Notes: generated by a model not told the origin, from the letters alone. A stretch of 64,000 nucleotides of DNA from Pilaira anomala (GCA_025716855.1 JAIXMQ010000046.1:1-64000), one strand, 5' to 3'; numbered from the stretch's first letter, positions 10,596 to 23,800 are shown. Program-made: numbers and translations.

Positions 10596-11370
10596 TTTTT
10601 TTTTTGTTTCGCTTACTAAACAAGAAAAAAACAGGCAAAAGTTGATCACTCCAAAACCCTTTTTTTAAAACTTGATGGGGAAAAAATTGAATGTCAGAAT
10701 TCGGGACTGTTATATAAACAAAGAACAGCTTGAAGATTTATACAATGAGTAGATTAGCAGTTTCTTATATATAGGAAAACCCTTTCTTCATTGGTCTTAA
10801 TACGTGGCTAAAAGGAAGAATGCTAGCATACAGAAAATTACATATGTAAAAAGTTAATCAAGTATAGATAAGAAAAGTTATTTGATATAAAAATGTTGTT
10901 TAAATCACACCAAATAATCAAGTAGTATGGGTCAAATGACGGATGTTGATTAAAAGCCGTATGCAAGTATAGTTGTTGGAGTAATGCAGGAAAAAAAAAA
11001 AAATTATTGCAGCAGTAAATTCTGGCGCTAATGCAAAATTATACTGTGATGTTCTTTGCAAAGATATGAACAGTGAACTCGGCCTGGCCCAGCTTTTTTT
11101 TTTTTATCACTTAAATATATCATTTTAACACGTAATAAAGGCATAAAATTAAGATCTTTTTAAAACCATATTTTTTTTTTTTTTAGCAAGTAACACAAAA
11201 AAATGAATAATTTTATTTTTAGAATAATCCAAGTTATGAATTATGGAAGTGTAAGAAGAAAAAAAATGTGTAAGTGTAAATTAATATCAAATTAAAATTA
11301 TTGTATATGTAATATGTATATGAAAAAAAGAAATATCTAAAAGTGTGCGCATGTGTGTGTGTGTTTTTTT
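10596..11370. other. Intergenic region, no gene seen
   Basis: Upstream of riboflavin synthase and downstream of the acidic membrane protein gene. AT-rich with T tracts at about 11093-11105 and 11170-11184. No coding exon or RNA gene was found. Confidence 0.6.
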
Positions 11371-12849
11371 TTAGTAACGGGCTGTACCATTAGGAGAGAT
11401 GATCCTGTCAGCACTTTGGTTAGCAGCCGTATTATAATAACTATACTCGGCACTGTCATGACGAGCGTTATTAGACATTTCTGGTGATTGATGAAGACTA
11501 GCTGTATCATCAGCTTGAGGATGGAAACTTTCTCTATCATGTGCACGATGTTTTCTTCTTAAACGAGTAACTACTACAAAAGCAAGAACACCAAGTAAAG
11601 CTGCTCCTCCGATACCACCAACAACGCCACCAACAATCGCCTTATTTTTGTCACTTAATCCTCCTCCTCCTCCTCCATTATTATTATCTGCTGCAATACT
11701 GCTGTCTATTGTAGGCAAAATGCTTTCAGAGGAACTACTCATATTAGGAACGATGGTTGGGGTACTACTACTACTACTACTACTGATAGCTGGTTCAATT
11801 GGAGTCTGGGTAGGTACCCAGGCACTACTGGTAATATATGCATCTGTAGTTGGTGTAGGCTCATAGTATAATGTACCTAAAACAGGCAAGAAAATCCGTG
11901 AATAATGTGATGATTAAAAATAAACTTCCCCTCTCATTTTTTTTTCCAGAAAAAGAATGATGAAGCGTTTGTTTTGTATTTATTTGCCTTACCTGTTGTT
12001 GTCTCTGTAGGATAATAACCATCTATAGTTGTCGTGTAACTTTCATCAACTAGTATAAAAATGTTGTATAAGTCTTCAAAACATATTATAAATTCATAAT
12101 TATTGATGTCTTACTTGAAGTGGTTATACTGTCATCTATATAATAGAATTTTTTTTTTTTAAAAAAAAAAAAAAAGTTAGACTTGGGTCACTTTTTGTGT
12201 TCGCTTCATTTATTCAGGGCAGAAAAAAAGAAAAACTTGCGCTTGGCTCAATTGTACTGAGTTTTATTCCCATTTTCTGTTTTAGAGATAAACCGCAAGT
12301 TTGGTACACGTGTAAAATATATATAGATTCAAGACAAGTGTATTTTTTCTCGATGGTATTATTGTTTGTTATGACAGAAAATGAGAGCTCAAATCAAATA
12401 GTTTTGACCAACTGAACCAAGTTATAAAGTTTAGGACTGTCTACATGGAAACAGCCCGGGAACTTTTGAAAAAAAAAAAAAAAAAAAAAAAAAGAAGGGC
12501 CTGTATGATTGATATACGTACCGTTTTCATTTTCATCTTCATTATCGTCCTCGTCTTCATTATAATCCTCGTCTTCGTTATAGTCCTCGTCTTCATTATA
12601 GTCTTCGTCTTCTTCTTCATTATAATCTTCATCTTCATTATAGTCTTCATCTTCATTATAGTCTCCTGTTTCTTCTTCATTATTTTCATCAACGGCTGAA
12701 CCTTCTACGCTTGGTTCTTCAGAGTTATTACTGTCATCCGTATTCCAGTCTTCATTATTTGTATCCTCTGTACTGTCATTGTTATTTTCGGATTCATCGT
12801 AGTCATAACTACCATCTTCTTGACGTTTAGAAATTATTTGTATAGTCAT
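11371..12849 (-). CDS. Single-pass membrane protein with acidic tandem repeats
   Basis: Four exons: 12522-12849, 12115-12135, 11993-12049, 11371-11876, total 303 residues. Residues 1-109 are very acidic and contain about seven copies of a hexamer like DYNEDE. Then comes a Thr/Ser/Pro-rich stalk with poly-Ser, a Gly-rich patch, one transmembrane segment (about 216-238, IVGGVVGGIGGAALLGVLAF) followed by RLRRKHR, and a cytoplasmic tail. The layout of stalk, GxxxG membrane helix and basic stop-transfer is that of fungal surface sensors such as Mid2/Wsc types, but there is no WSC domain. No signal peptide precedes the acidic part; the early SKR could be a Kex2-like site, so a signal-bearing 5' exon may be missing. 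Function is not assigned. Confidence 0.65.
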
Positions 12850-13240
12850 TTTTTTTTCTTTTTCTTTATTCTAGTCTATTATTTTTAATTAGAATGAAAA
12901 GAAGGAAATAGTCCTTAATAATAATTTTTTTTTTTAAAAAAAAATGAAATATTTTCTGTCATATAGCGGTAAATCAAAACTATGTGTTCATACAACGCTA
13001 AGGCTCACTTTCTGGATTATATTTATTTATAAGTACAGCCAGCAGCTCTTTTCCAATTTTTATAAAATTCGCTCTTGTCGCCGACTGAAATTTGCTCTTT
13101 CCTTTTTTGTAGTCCAAAGTTTTGCTTTTTGATTGATCAAAGTTCGTTTTTGTAAATCATCCAAACTCGCTTTTACATTTGTTTTATTTTATTTCAGCTT
13201 GAAAGAAACTTCTGTCAAAAATTCCATTCTACATGAGTGT
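12850..13240. other. Intergenic region, no gene seen
   Basis: Upstream of the acidic membrane protein and 5' of the transposase remnant. Short ORFs only, no support for a gene; a terminal repeat of the transposon could lie here but I could not identify a clear inverted pair. Confidence 0.5.
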
Positions 13241-13244
13241 AATC

Positions 13245-13790
13245 TGACATTTAAGAGGGCAACTTTGCATCCAATAGCGAGAAATAGCGCTGAAAATCGC
13301 GAAACACGTTAATCAATGGGCGAAGAAATAGGCGCAAACCACAAACATGAACTTTCTTGAAAATTGTGTCTTTTCTGGTTGAAGCGGGTTTCAATATATC
13401 AACATAAGAAGTCCTAATGCACGTTCACTTAAAGGTACGCCAGCAGTTATCGAAACACCAAATACTGGTGCCCTTTTCGCACACGATACTAGGAGCTATT
13501 ACATCTCATGGTGTTATTGACATCTCATCAAGAAAACCTACATCTTCCGTTGGCAGTAAGAAAAGAAAAGTAGAGGGCAAATAGGTGAAGATCAACATTA
13601 GAGTAGGTACAAGAGGTTATTATCTTGTTATTAGACAATGCATCCATCCATAAGCCTGCTCCTATCAGAGAAGCTATTGAAAAAAAAAGAGGTTACAAAT
13701 GTGTTTACTTGCCCAGTACGCTTATTTTTGGAAATTGAGGTGGAAAACTTAGTATTGTCAAAGCTATATGGTCACGATTTATTATTATTT
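13245..13790 (+). mobile_element. Degenerate Tc1/mariner-type transposase
   Basis: Translating all three plus frames gives, in order, recognisable pieces of a DDE transposase of the Tc1/IS630 group: a segment MNFLENCVF leading into a Gly-Phe-Asn strand that holds the first catalytic region, SLKGTPAVIETPNTGA, then SHGVIDIS and KPTSSVGSKKRKV, then GYYLVI followed by the NASIHKPAPIREAIEK block (second catalytic Asp lost or shifted), then GYKCVYLP. The pieces lie in different frames and are separated by stops, so the gene is dead. Frameshifts and substitutions show it is an old copy. I did not find convincing terminal inverted repeats or TA duplications. Confidence 0.75.
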
Positions 13791-13799
13791 CTTCCTTTC

Positions 13800-14642
13800 A
13801 GTTCTTGAATCGTGTGTCTACCGAATCTAAAATCCGGCAACGATCTACTGTCAAAAAGAATCATAGGAGATCCAACACAGTCAACCTAGCTTTTATGAAA
13901 AGGGCTGTCAGCTATTGCCTGCAGGCGTCCACGAGATATAATAGGGAACCCACAATATTAATTATTTGTGTAGAGCAACTACAAGAAGATATATTTAAAC
14001 ACGCCAAGCCAAGTAAACTCCCAGGATTTTTTTACATACTTTTCTCGACCACGGGCCGAAAACTGTTACGTTATTTCGAACGAAAGCATCAAGGATAATA
14101 TGACTATCCTTCTTGATCCAATGGTTGCACTCGGTGCATTTTTTTACCAGCAGTAGTCCGTCATTAAAAGATGACCCTACCATTCAGTACCTATATACCT
14201 CGTCATTGTTTCAGCAACAAATTGAAACTGTCAATAAGGGATAACACCATTAAAATTGATAGATCTACAACTCATGGAGTACGATAGATTGAAAACGCTT
14301 GCCACCAGTTCACTTGAACAACCAGTATTCGAAGAAGAGATTAACGACGCGAAATTAAGAACTCTAACAATTAAAAGAAAATACGAAGATTCGTTTACAC
14401 CACCAGCGCCAGCGTCATCCACAGCTAGAAAAGTTGATAAGAACAATGACACGTATAAAGCAGCCATGGAATTTGTCGTTGGATTCAAGCAAAAGAAAGT
14501 GGAGCAAAAGAAAAGAATGGATTGGGTTGCGTGCCTGAAAGAAGGGGAAGATTTCAGAATCATTACGCCGCCAATTCTACAGATATACGAAAGGAAATGC
14601 AGAACAAACAAATTCAAATTCAAATTAAACAAACAACTTTAG
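13800..14642 (+). pseudogene. Broken member of an unidentified dispersed gene family
   Basis: Open stretches at 13805-14098 and 14256-14642 are joined by a middle part (14100-14225) that stays coding-like only if the frame is changed; there it encodes a segment with LLDPMVALGAFF and, one frame over, DDPTIQYLY. The whole looks like one gene of about 270 residues interrupted by frameshifts or stops. The second part contains a Pro/Ala/Ser linker and a Lys-rich helix. I associate this arrangement with repeated hypothetical genes of Mucorales genomes, but that is from general memory and no function is known to me. Confidence 0.4.
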
Positions 14643-16056
14643 TGGTATTTTTGTATTGCGTTTTGTCATATTATTAATTATACTGGCTATCGAATAAAAG
14701 TTTTTTCTCTACGTTTGTGTGTCAATTAATTTAACAGCATATTCTGACAAGCGCTAAAAATAATGATAAATATTTATATATCTTTAGTTTAAAAGAGGAG
14801 AAAAAAAACTCGTTAGAATTCTTCTTGGAAACATAACATTTAAATAGCTGTTATAGTTAGTATATTAGTAAACAGAATCATAGCTGATGAGCGACATTCA
14901 AGAAGAACTAGTTTTGATAAAGAAAACAAATATCCATATAATTAAAGACCTACTAGATACTAATAAGCTTGCATGAATGTAAAAATAGCTGACAAATCTG
15001 TTTAAAGTCCTTTGGGGGGGGGGGGTAATTATTCAGTTAAAAGATGTAATCTTTTTTACATTACAACTACAGGCTGCTTTTATAATCGCTTGACTCTAAA
15101 TACTATATTAAATCTACACTGTCTGAGTCACAGTTAATCCCATGATATAGAGGTTGATTATTCATCAATCTATTTCTTATGCCTTTACAATTTAGATCTA
15201 TAGTGTCCTTTCACTGACTTTTATAATAATCGTGTAACCTTGCCTTAAAATTATAGGCAAGTCTACATTTCATTGTGGGTGAACCTTACAAATGTTTGAT
15301 TATTAACAACTATTACCATTATTTAGTTATTTATTATTTGCATTTTAAATGTCGCAAGTATGCTTAAAAATCATTTATATCCCTCATAAAAGGATTGCCG
15401 GTATTTCGCAACTTTTGTTTCTGCATTTCATCATCGGAAAAATTGATCGCAAATAACACTAATGATGAGTCAAGTTTGTTTGATTCGTCTTCACTAGAGT
15501 TAATTGCATCTTTGAGGATGATTATGCACTTTCCGCCCATACAGTGCCTGTTTTTTTTTTTATAGATAAATCAGGTAAAGAGAACCCCATATATTTTCTC
15601 TCATTGACACGGACCATTTTTACTTTTTATAAAAAAGATATGTAGCTTCTGTCTGAAAAATATAATACGAAATAAAATGAATTTGTTCTTAGATTTCTGG
15701 TTAAAAGTAAGAAGCTCTCTCTTCATTTCTGTTATCATAATATTTTCTGTCTTTGTTTGTTATGTGTTTTACTATTTATGTTTCACGTCAAGTATGCTAG
15801 TCTCTATATATAAAAAAAACACTCGTACCAAGTCTATTGTGTGTGAAATATTATATTGTACAATGTTTACGGTGTCAATTGGCGAATTTAAAACATCATC
15901 TTTTTTTTTTGAAAAATCAAGTGTAACGGATTTTTAGCGGTTCGCTCCATGTATTGCATTAAAAAAAAGTATGGTATGATTTATTAAAAAAAAAACATAA
16001 ATACTCTACACTTAACCGATATATTTGGATTACAGAGATTACATGATTTTTTTTTT
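14643..16056. other. Gene-poor intergenic region
   Basis: About 1.4 kb without a convincing gene. It holds a G tract at 15014-15025 and a short ORF at 14887-14976 beginning MSDIQEELVLIKK, which may be a further remnant of a dispersed family. Hydrophobic ORFs near 15677-15937 look like chance reading of T-rich DNA. Confidence 0.5.
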
Positions 16057-17451
16057 TTATTTCTTTTTTGTTATTCTGTTCATTGGAGTTGCTGGACTAG
16101 CTCCTGCACGAAATAAAGGCGTTGGAGTTGCGCCTGGATATCTGGTTGATCTAGGTGCATTCAATCCAAGCGGTGAAGCACCATACGAAGACCTTAATGC
16201 ATCTCCAAAACCCGATTGAGCACTTGGTGTAGCATGACTTTTTCTCAGTAAATGTTGTGCAGCAGGAGAATGGATTCCTGCTCCTGATCTCGGTGTCCCT
16301 TGGATAATTCTTTGTCGTTCACCCGTCTTTTTTCGATATGCTTTCGATGCCTTTTCGGATAACTTCATACCTAATTCTTCTCTTTTCGATATCTTTGGTA
16401 AAGAAAACTGTGGGCCTGGTGTTTCTGATCCAGATATTAACATTGGCGTTCCTTCAATGGAACCCCAAGTCATAAGAGGTGAGCCCACTCGAGTTGGACT
16501 TAGATTAGGCGTTGAAGCAACAAGATTGTATCCTCTAACAGCAGGTGTGTTTGTTTGCTCATTTTGTAGTCCATTTAATTGAGACCATGGTGTAATATTT
16601 CCTTTTGCTGCTGCTAAATCAGATGGTGCTATTTGACTTTTATTCACTTCTTTGTTCTAAAACGATTCAATTATTTAACAAATACGTCAAATCAGCTCTC
16701 TGTTTCTTTTTACCTCTGTAATAACCATATGGGTATTAGCATACTCAATTGATTTTGGTGGCCCTCTACCATCATTATCATTCACCCATGATTCACTCTT
16801 TCGTTCAGGAAAATACATGAGAGCATTCCTGGCTTTATATTTCCAACCTGTGGGTGCTTTATCGTTCATTTCACTTACGCCAATAGGACTATCTTTATCG
16901 GGTTGATCTGTTATACGTAACTGACTCGATTCACGATCATAAAACCATTTATTTTCTTGCTTCTTTTTTATATTTGCTTTTTCCAAGAGATCTGTAAAGG
17001 AAGCATTATCCTCACTATTTGCTTCGTGGTTAATAAAAAGACTGAGTACAGTGCTCCTTTTTTTTTTTTTTTTTTACCTGGTATATAAAGTTTGAAACTG
17101 ATCAAGAGATAAGTTTAAATTGACTCTCTTCTCAATCAAGGGCTCGTCTTCAACATAATAATTGACAGAGACCAAGGACTGATTAGATTCAGCTAGGATG
17201 GATATCGATATGAGGGATCATGGATAAAAACAAAAACAATTCAGATAAATATACTAACGCTTTTTTGCTAATTTCAAGTCATGCAAGACTTTTCCTGCTT
17301 GTTGTAAATCAACTAAAGAACCTCTCGCTTGGGCTTCCATGTAGTTTTGTTGAGCTCTCATCTTTGCCAAGTTGGGGAAAAAATCGCGTTCGATAATTAA
17401 ACTGATGGCCTCAGTATAAGTATCTTCATCTAACACAACTGGATTTGACAT
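16057..17451 (-). CDS. ESS2/DGCR14 (Bis1) spliceosome-associated protein
   Basis: Four exons: 17259-17451, 17078-17192, 16714-17041, 16057-16656, total 411 residues. The N-terminal block with SLIIERDFFPNLAKMRAQ, the central WKYKARNALMYFP and YANTHMVITE, and the C-terminal PLMTWGSIEGTP are the hallmarks of ESS2 (human DGCR14), a nuclear component of spliceosomal C complexes. The C-terminus is rich in Ser/Pro/Gly with a KAYRKKTGERQ basic segment. Intron 2 (17042-17077) is only 36 bases by this reading, and it is needed: reading through gives a stop at once. Tandem with the UTP13 gene upstream, 230 bases away. Confidence 0.88.
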
Positions 17452-17681
17452 GTTGGTTGTATTGAAAAAAAAAAGCAGTTGAAGGAAAGTATCTATTCAT
17501 GTTTGAGCTTTAATAATATTATCATATTTTATTGGACAAAAAAAGATAAACACTCCTGCTTTTATCAGATGAGAAGACATTTACACGTGTATACAGAATT
17601 ACAACCAACAGAAAAGAAAAAATTACAGGTTGTTTTTTTATTACAGAAAATATATATAAAAATGACAGGTAAAAGCTTATA

Positions 17682-20294
17682 TTATTTTTGTGCTTGAAGT
17701 GTATAATCAATGATAAATGATTGAGTGATGAGATCATCAATACGTTGGTAATGACGATCAGTGTATGGTAATAAACCATCAATGATCTCTTTAGCAGTAG
17801 GAATTTCTACTAATTCTTCTGATGTATGAGATGAAAGGATGGCATGCAAGACAGTTTGTGCAATATCTGAATGTTTAGCATTTGTGTTCCAATCTCTAAT
17901 ATAGCCTAATAACTTTTCAAGGTTCTCTGTTGATAATTCCGCAAGAACTTTGTCTACATTAGCGGATCCTGTGATACTTGAATCATTTTCTACTCTAGAT
18001 TCATACACTTGTCTAAATAATCCTAATAATCGGAAAGGTTGCTCTAAAGATAATGCTAATAAAATAGCATTTAAATAATCCTTTTTACGCATGAAGTTTT
18101 GTAATTCTTGTTCTCTATTTTTTTTTTAAAAAAAAACATGGTGTGTTAGAGAATTAATATATCAGAATAAACCCCCCCCCATTTTCATTACTTACCTGAT
18201 AATAATTTCTTCTTTCTCTTTTAATTCTTCTTCTTGTTCTTGTAAAGTAATATCTTCCCAAAAGTTAATGACTGAATCAGCACCAGCGGAGGCAATAAAC
18301 TTTTCATCTTTACGAATAGCTAAAGCCCAAACCTTTTGTGTATGATTATCAAGTGTAGAAGCACACTCATTTGTCTTAATTGTCCAAACCTTGACTAAAC
18401 CATCTGAAGCAGCAGAGACAAGTTGCATACCAGCAGTCAAGAAATCTACACGCAAGACTGAATTTGTATGTCCTTCAAATGTCTTGAGACAACTGAAATC
18501 TTTCAGACTCCAAATTTTGACAGTTTTATCACCAGAACTTGTAGCCAATACTTGATCTACAGGGGAGAATTGAGCACACCAGACACCACGCTTATGGCCC
18601 TTCATGGTACCAACCAATTCACCAGTATCTACATTCCAAAGTTTGGCAGTTTTATCTTGAGATCCAGTGGCAAAGAATTTGTCATTAGGTGCAACACAAA
18701 TAGTATTAATATCCTTTTCATGTGCTTGATGCGTATATAAAGATTTAGGTCTATAATCTTCTTCGGTGTCATCTAAATCTAAGTCTCTTAAATTCCAATA
18801 TTTAATCGTTCTATCCTGACTACCAGTAATCATGAATGTATTTGACTTTCTAGAAAGTGCAACGGCACCTACAGATTCAGTATGACCAATACAAACACCA
18901 GCTGCCTTGAATCTTTCCTTCTGATCTGCATTTTCTAAGTCAATCTTCCAAATACGAGCTGTCTTATCTTTTGATGCTGTTACAATGACTGAACCATCCT
19001 TGGATTTATCGAGTGCGATAATCATATCACTATGACCATATAAAAGATCACAATCTTGTGTTTCGACATTGTATACTCTTAATTGAGCACTGTTGGTAGC
19101 AGCAGCTAAATGAGTTTCATGTTCACCTAAATAAGCAATATCCACTACTTCATCATTATAACCTACAATTTGCTTTACACGTTCTAATTTTTGTTCCAAA
19201 GAATACATCAAAATATTTTGATCGTTGGTGACAGCAGCCAACATTTGAGTTGCTTGAACGTAAATGACATCGGAAATAGTATGGGCACTATTCTTTTCTG
19301 GTTCTTGTGCCTTGATCAATTTACCGGTTTTTAAATCCCATAATTTTACTAAACCGGAATCACCACCTGTATAAAAGATATCAGAATCTTGCCATTGAGC
19401 ACCAAATTTACCAGCTAATACAACATCCTTCTCTACAAATCCAACTGTTTCAATCGTTTCAAAAATGGGATAGGTGGCACTTAATTTCTTGGCTTGCCAG
19501 TCCCAGACATTCACAACTTTATCACGAGAACCGGAGATCAAGTATTTGCCATCATCAGAGAAATCTAAACCACGAATGACACTGACGTGACTCTGTAAGA
19601 CGGCAATACAAGATCTAGATTGTAAGTCCCAAATACGTACTTGACAATCATCGGCACCGGAGGCCAAGTACCATTTACCTTGATATTGATGGAACTTGAC
19701 AGCAGAAATAACACCACCGTGTCCCTTCAAGTTGTGTGTACAGAATCCCTTATCCATATCCCAAATCTTAATACTGGCGTCTGCGGAACCTGTTGCAACT
19801 AAGGTTGAGGTTTTATCGATATCCATGACAATAATTGGAGCGTCGTGGGCTTTTAATGTACGTACACTCGTTCCCTTTTCAAGGTCCCAGATACGAATGA
19901 ATAAACTACGACTGGCACTAACTAAATGTTTACCGTCGGGTTTGACAGCCATTGTTGTAACAATTTCAGTGTCCTATAGGTATGTGTCAATATCTTGTAC
20001 TTTTTTGTTTTTTGTTTTATATACGTACACCTTCTAATTTATGAACAACTTTACCCGTTTCGAGTTCAGTTACCATAATATCCTCGTCGAGTGTTGTAAT
20101 TAATAATTTTGCATCGTCTGTAATAACTACTTTACCACCAGTGTAAATCGATTCAATTGTCTTGATCGATTTGAAACTATTGACAAGATTTTTTTAGTTA
20201 TTTTCTTCTATAGGCAATTTATTTTAAAAAATTGTTTTGGGGTAAATTTATCTAACCTGGTTTTTAACAGTAATTTGGAAGATTCTTCAGCCAT
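17682..20294 (-). CDS. UTP13: UTP13/TBL3, WD-repeat subunit of the SSU processome
   Basis: Four exons: 20257-20294, 20029-20176, 18196-19973, 17682-18114, total 798 residues. The protein has about 12-13 WD40 repeats (GH-to-WD units such as IRIWDLEKG, IKIWDMDKG, VNVWDWQAK, AKLWNVDTGE, VKIWSLKDF) forming two tandem propellers up to about residue 650, then the helical Utp13 C-terminal domain (NFMRKKDYLNAILLAL, VLAELSTENLEKLLGYIRDWN). Utp13 belongs to the UTPB subcomplex, which acts in the nucleolus during early 18S rRNA maturation. Length fits yeast Utp13 (817). The donor of exon 2 is GTACGT after a complete Gly codon; the neighbouring alternative GTGTAC would shift the frame. Confidence 0.93.
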
Positions 20295-20859
20295 GTTGTT
20301 TGATAAAGAAGAAGAAGAAAAAAAGCTCGTTGTATCTCAGTTTCGGAAAGGTTAGAGAAGGCCCTTTTTTTGCAAATAAAAAAAAGGAAATCAAGTCACC
20401 ACCAGTGGAAGTTAGCGGCTTAGAAGGAGGGGAAGGGAAATTCCTGCTGGCTCTTATTCAACTTCAGCCAATCATTTACATACTGGATGCTTTAATGTGT
20501 TTCTATCATGTCCATGATGTTCAAAGAAATGGCAAAACACAAACACTTTTTAATTTAAGGTTTTATAGCAGTAACACGCAAATACAACCTCGTAGATTTT
20601 AAGGTTATAGTTTGCAAGCTTATGTGACGCTTATGTAAAAAAAAAAAAGAATTACTACGTTTCAGAAGCTTTAAAAAAAAAGGTTCAAGCCATGCCCATT
20701 CTCAAAAATGATAATTTGTTTGTTTACCTTTTTCAAAACTGATGCTCTATTTAAATTGTATTATATGTTTATTTTTAGGCTAATTTATTACAGGTGAAAA
20801 AAAGAAAGAAAAAGTTGCAAATGCTTTTAAAATATATAAAAAAAAAGGGGGGGGGGAGT
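20295..20859. other. Intergenic region, no gene seen
   Basis: Upstream of UTP13 and downstream of the M16 peptidase gene. A short open stretch near 20300-20602 has no coding character beyond chance. G tract at 20849-20857. Confidence 0.6.
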
Positions 20860-23800
20860 CTATTCTACTTGTTGAAAGATATTTCTACCATATACATCTT
20901 CAACTTTAATCATTTGAGCCGGATGACCCATAAGAAAAAATGAGTGTGCAATTTCTTGACTCTTTGCACCTGAGCTTACAATGACATGATTTGAGGTATT
21001 TGAATCAAATAAAGGTACAATGTATTTCAATAAAATTCGAATGATATCTTCCATCGTCACATCCTATATTAAAAAAATAATAATTAGATAATAGAACAAC
21101 ATAATAAGTTATATATGTATCCCTTACTTGGACTGCTTTAAAAAATTCAAGTTTCTGTCGCTTACTTTGTCTCAAGACTTTATTAAGAAATGACTGAGCA
21201 GCCGCTAATTCCCTTGTATTTTCACAATCGGCAATATCAAAAATTACACTACTTTTAGCACCTTCTAGAGCATAAGTATCAAACTGAATTTCTCCATTGG
21301 CTAATTGATGTGTGACATTTTTGATTTGTTCAAATGCACTTAGGATATTGGTGGATCGAAGGATACAGAGAGAAATTAAACCTGCTTCAGTTAGGTTGGA
21401 TATCCAACATTTATAAGCTAGTCCAAGGCCTCGAACAATACGTGTGAATACACCTTCCATCGCATGTAACATTTCCATTAGCACTAAGAGTGGAGGAATT
21501 TCTGGGGAATCAAAATCAGAAGGTCCTTTAGCTGAATGAATGGAAAATGAGCTTTCTGTTGAGGGCAATACTACCACGGTTGTCTATAATGTATGTTAGG
21601 TTATTTGTGGAATTGAAGTTAATTTTATTAATTCAACTTACACAGTGACCGGGTCTTTGACCGAATAAACCACACACATCTTTTGATCGAATGACAGGCG
21701 GTAAAGATTTAAATTTGCCCTATATAAAGTGGGTTACTATGGGGATTTTTTTTTTTAAAAAAAAAGAGAGATATTATTATTTTTTTTACCTGATAACGTT
21801 TCCAAGATCTAAAAACACTTTTTGGTTTTTTAAGATTTAATATATTTCCCATGACATGTACCCGTAAATTCTCACCTCGGCATACTTTTTAAGAAAAGGT
21901 TAAAAATACAATAATAAACAAAGAAAAAAGAGGAGGAAACTTACAAATGGATCTAAAATCATTCATATCTTGAATAACTTGATCAGGATTTTGATTCAAG
22001 TTTTTAAGTACGCGAGGAAGAAAAGTATCTTGGTATAAATAACTACAAGCTGCCTCTGTTGATTTTGTAATATCTGTGTGAATTGCACGAATGGTCCAAT
22101 CAGTGACTAATTTTCCACTTCGTTTTGCTTGAGGAATATCGTTTAATGTTTTATTGACTGCCACTACAAGTCTATCAAGTAAAGTAAAATAAATTATACA
22201 GATTTTTGAAGAAGAAGAAAAAAAAAAGCTTTTCTATATACCTGTCGTGAGTGAATTCAATGTTCCACATCAAGTGTTGTAGCCATTGTACACCCGCGAC
22301 ATATTTTTTAGCCTAAATAAATAAATATTAATTTATGAAGAGAGAAACAAATATTGGAATTGTTTATATATCGCTATACCTCAACTTTAATAGTAACCAC
22401 AATATATTCTCGAAAGGAAGCTTGATAACCTAAAGAAGCATCGTATGAAATAATATCTAAATCTAATTTTTGAATCACATCATCATGACTGATTAATGTG
22501 GAATTGTCCATCCGAATAGGAGAAGCAAAGAGTGTATCCATATACATTCTACCATATGGCCTTAGATGTGATGGCATGGAAGATGTATTCATATAAACAG
22601 AGATAGAGACAAACGCAGAAGAAATATCTATGTTGATAATAGTTAGTTTTGAAAATAAAATATTACAAAGTATATACTTTACGATCATATTGAATAAAAA
22701 AGGGTATATCCTTCACATGACCATCTCGATTAATATGAGCTTGAACAAGGGTATTAGGTAAAGGGGTATTTTGATAATAAGGATTAATAGCTGAAAGGAC
22801 CTCAATCGATGAGATACTAGAGACACTGGGAATAGGAAAACCGTCCATAATACGAGAGGGTATTTGAGCCTCATTCATACGATTTGCATGATCTAATTTT
22901 GATGCTAGTCTCTTTAAACCTTCTTCACCAAGCATGGCTCTTTGGTTTTCGGTTCTCTTTCTTTCATCTTGTATCAAGTCAGTTGAAAGTGATTGAGATG
23001 GTTTACCAATTAACGCTGTATATGCTGTATCAATATAAGTTCTAATAAACAATAGGGTGAGAAAAAAAAATAGTAGTAAATAAGAGAGAAAAATATTTAC
23101 TGTTTTAAAAGGTGTAACCAATCTTCTTTTGTAAAATCTACCAAAATGTCTAAATACTTTGCTTGTTGTAAAGCGTTTACAAAATCGTCACTACCCAAAT
23201 CACCATAGAGATAGGCTGATATAATGAGTAAGTATATAATAGTATACAAAAGATAGCATGAGATTATAAAATTATACCTGTGATGGCTGGTAAAGCTACC
23301 ATATAAGTAGCATGTGTTTCATATTCATCAAGAAACTATTTTTAATACAAATACGGAGAAAGGGTTATTAAAAATTGTCAACATGTTGAAATAATAATTA
23401 CCTTTTGTTTCTCTTTTTTAATTAGAGCCATCATTCTTTTCATGTCAATATTTTGAGTATTTACAATCTGGTGTAATGTAGAAACTAACTTTGGTACAAT
23501 CTGATCAGCCCTTTCTAAAGGAACATTTTGAAATGTAGCAGTGACTGTCATTCTACTTCTTTCAGCCATTCTAAAATCTAGTTCGGTACAAAAAGGATCA
23601 TTTCTTTCTACAAATACTTTTTTAAGTGGTGCAATAGGTGTATCACTCAAATAAATATTCAACATTTGAATGGCTTGTGTTTGAAGAAAGGCATTCCATT
23701 TGGGTCCTAACCAAGTTACAGTCACCTCTCCTAAACTATTTTCTTCACCAGCAGGAAAATAAACGGTTTCTATATGATCATGTTGTAAATCAGGTATATG

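Noticed and set aside
12441..12699. Met/Lys-rich and Ile/Phe-rich ORFs opposite the acidic repeat
   Set aside because: Frame shadows of the DYNEDE repeat exon of the acidic membrane protein.
15677..15937. Hydrophobic 86-residue plus-strand ORF
   Set aside because: T-rich DNA readily gives Phe/Ile/Val ORFs; no splice or homology support.
20300..20602. 100-residue plus ORF upstream of UTP13
   Set aside because: Starts in an A-rich leader, no conserved segment, low coding character.
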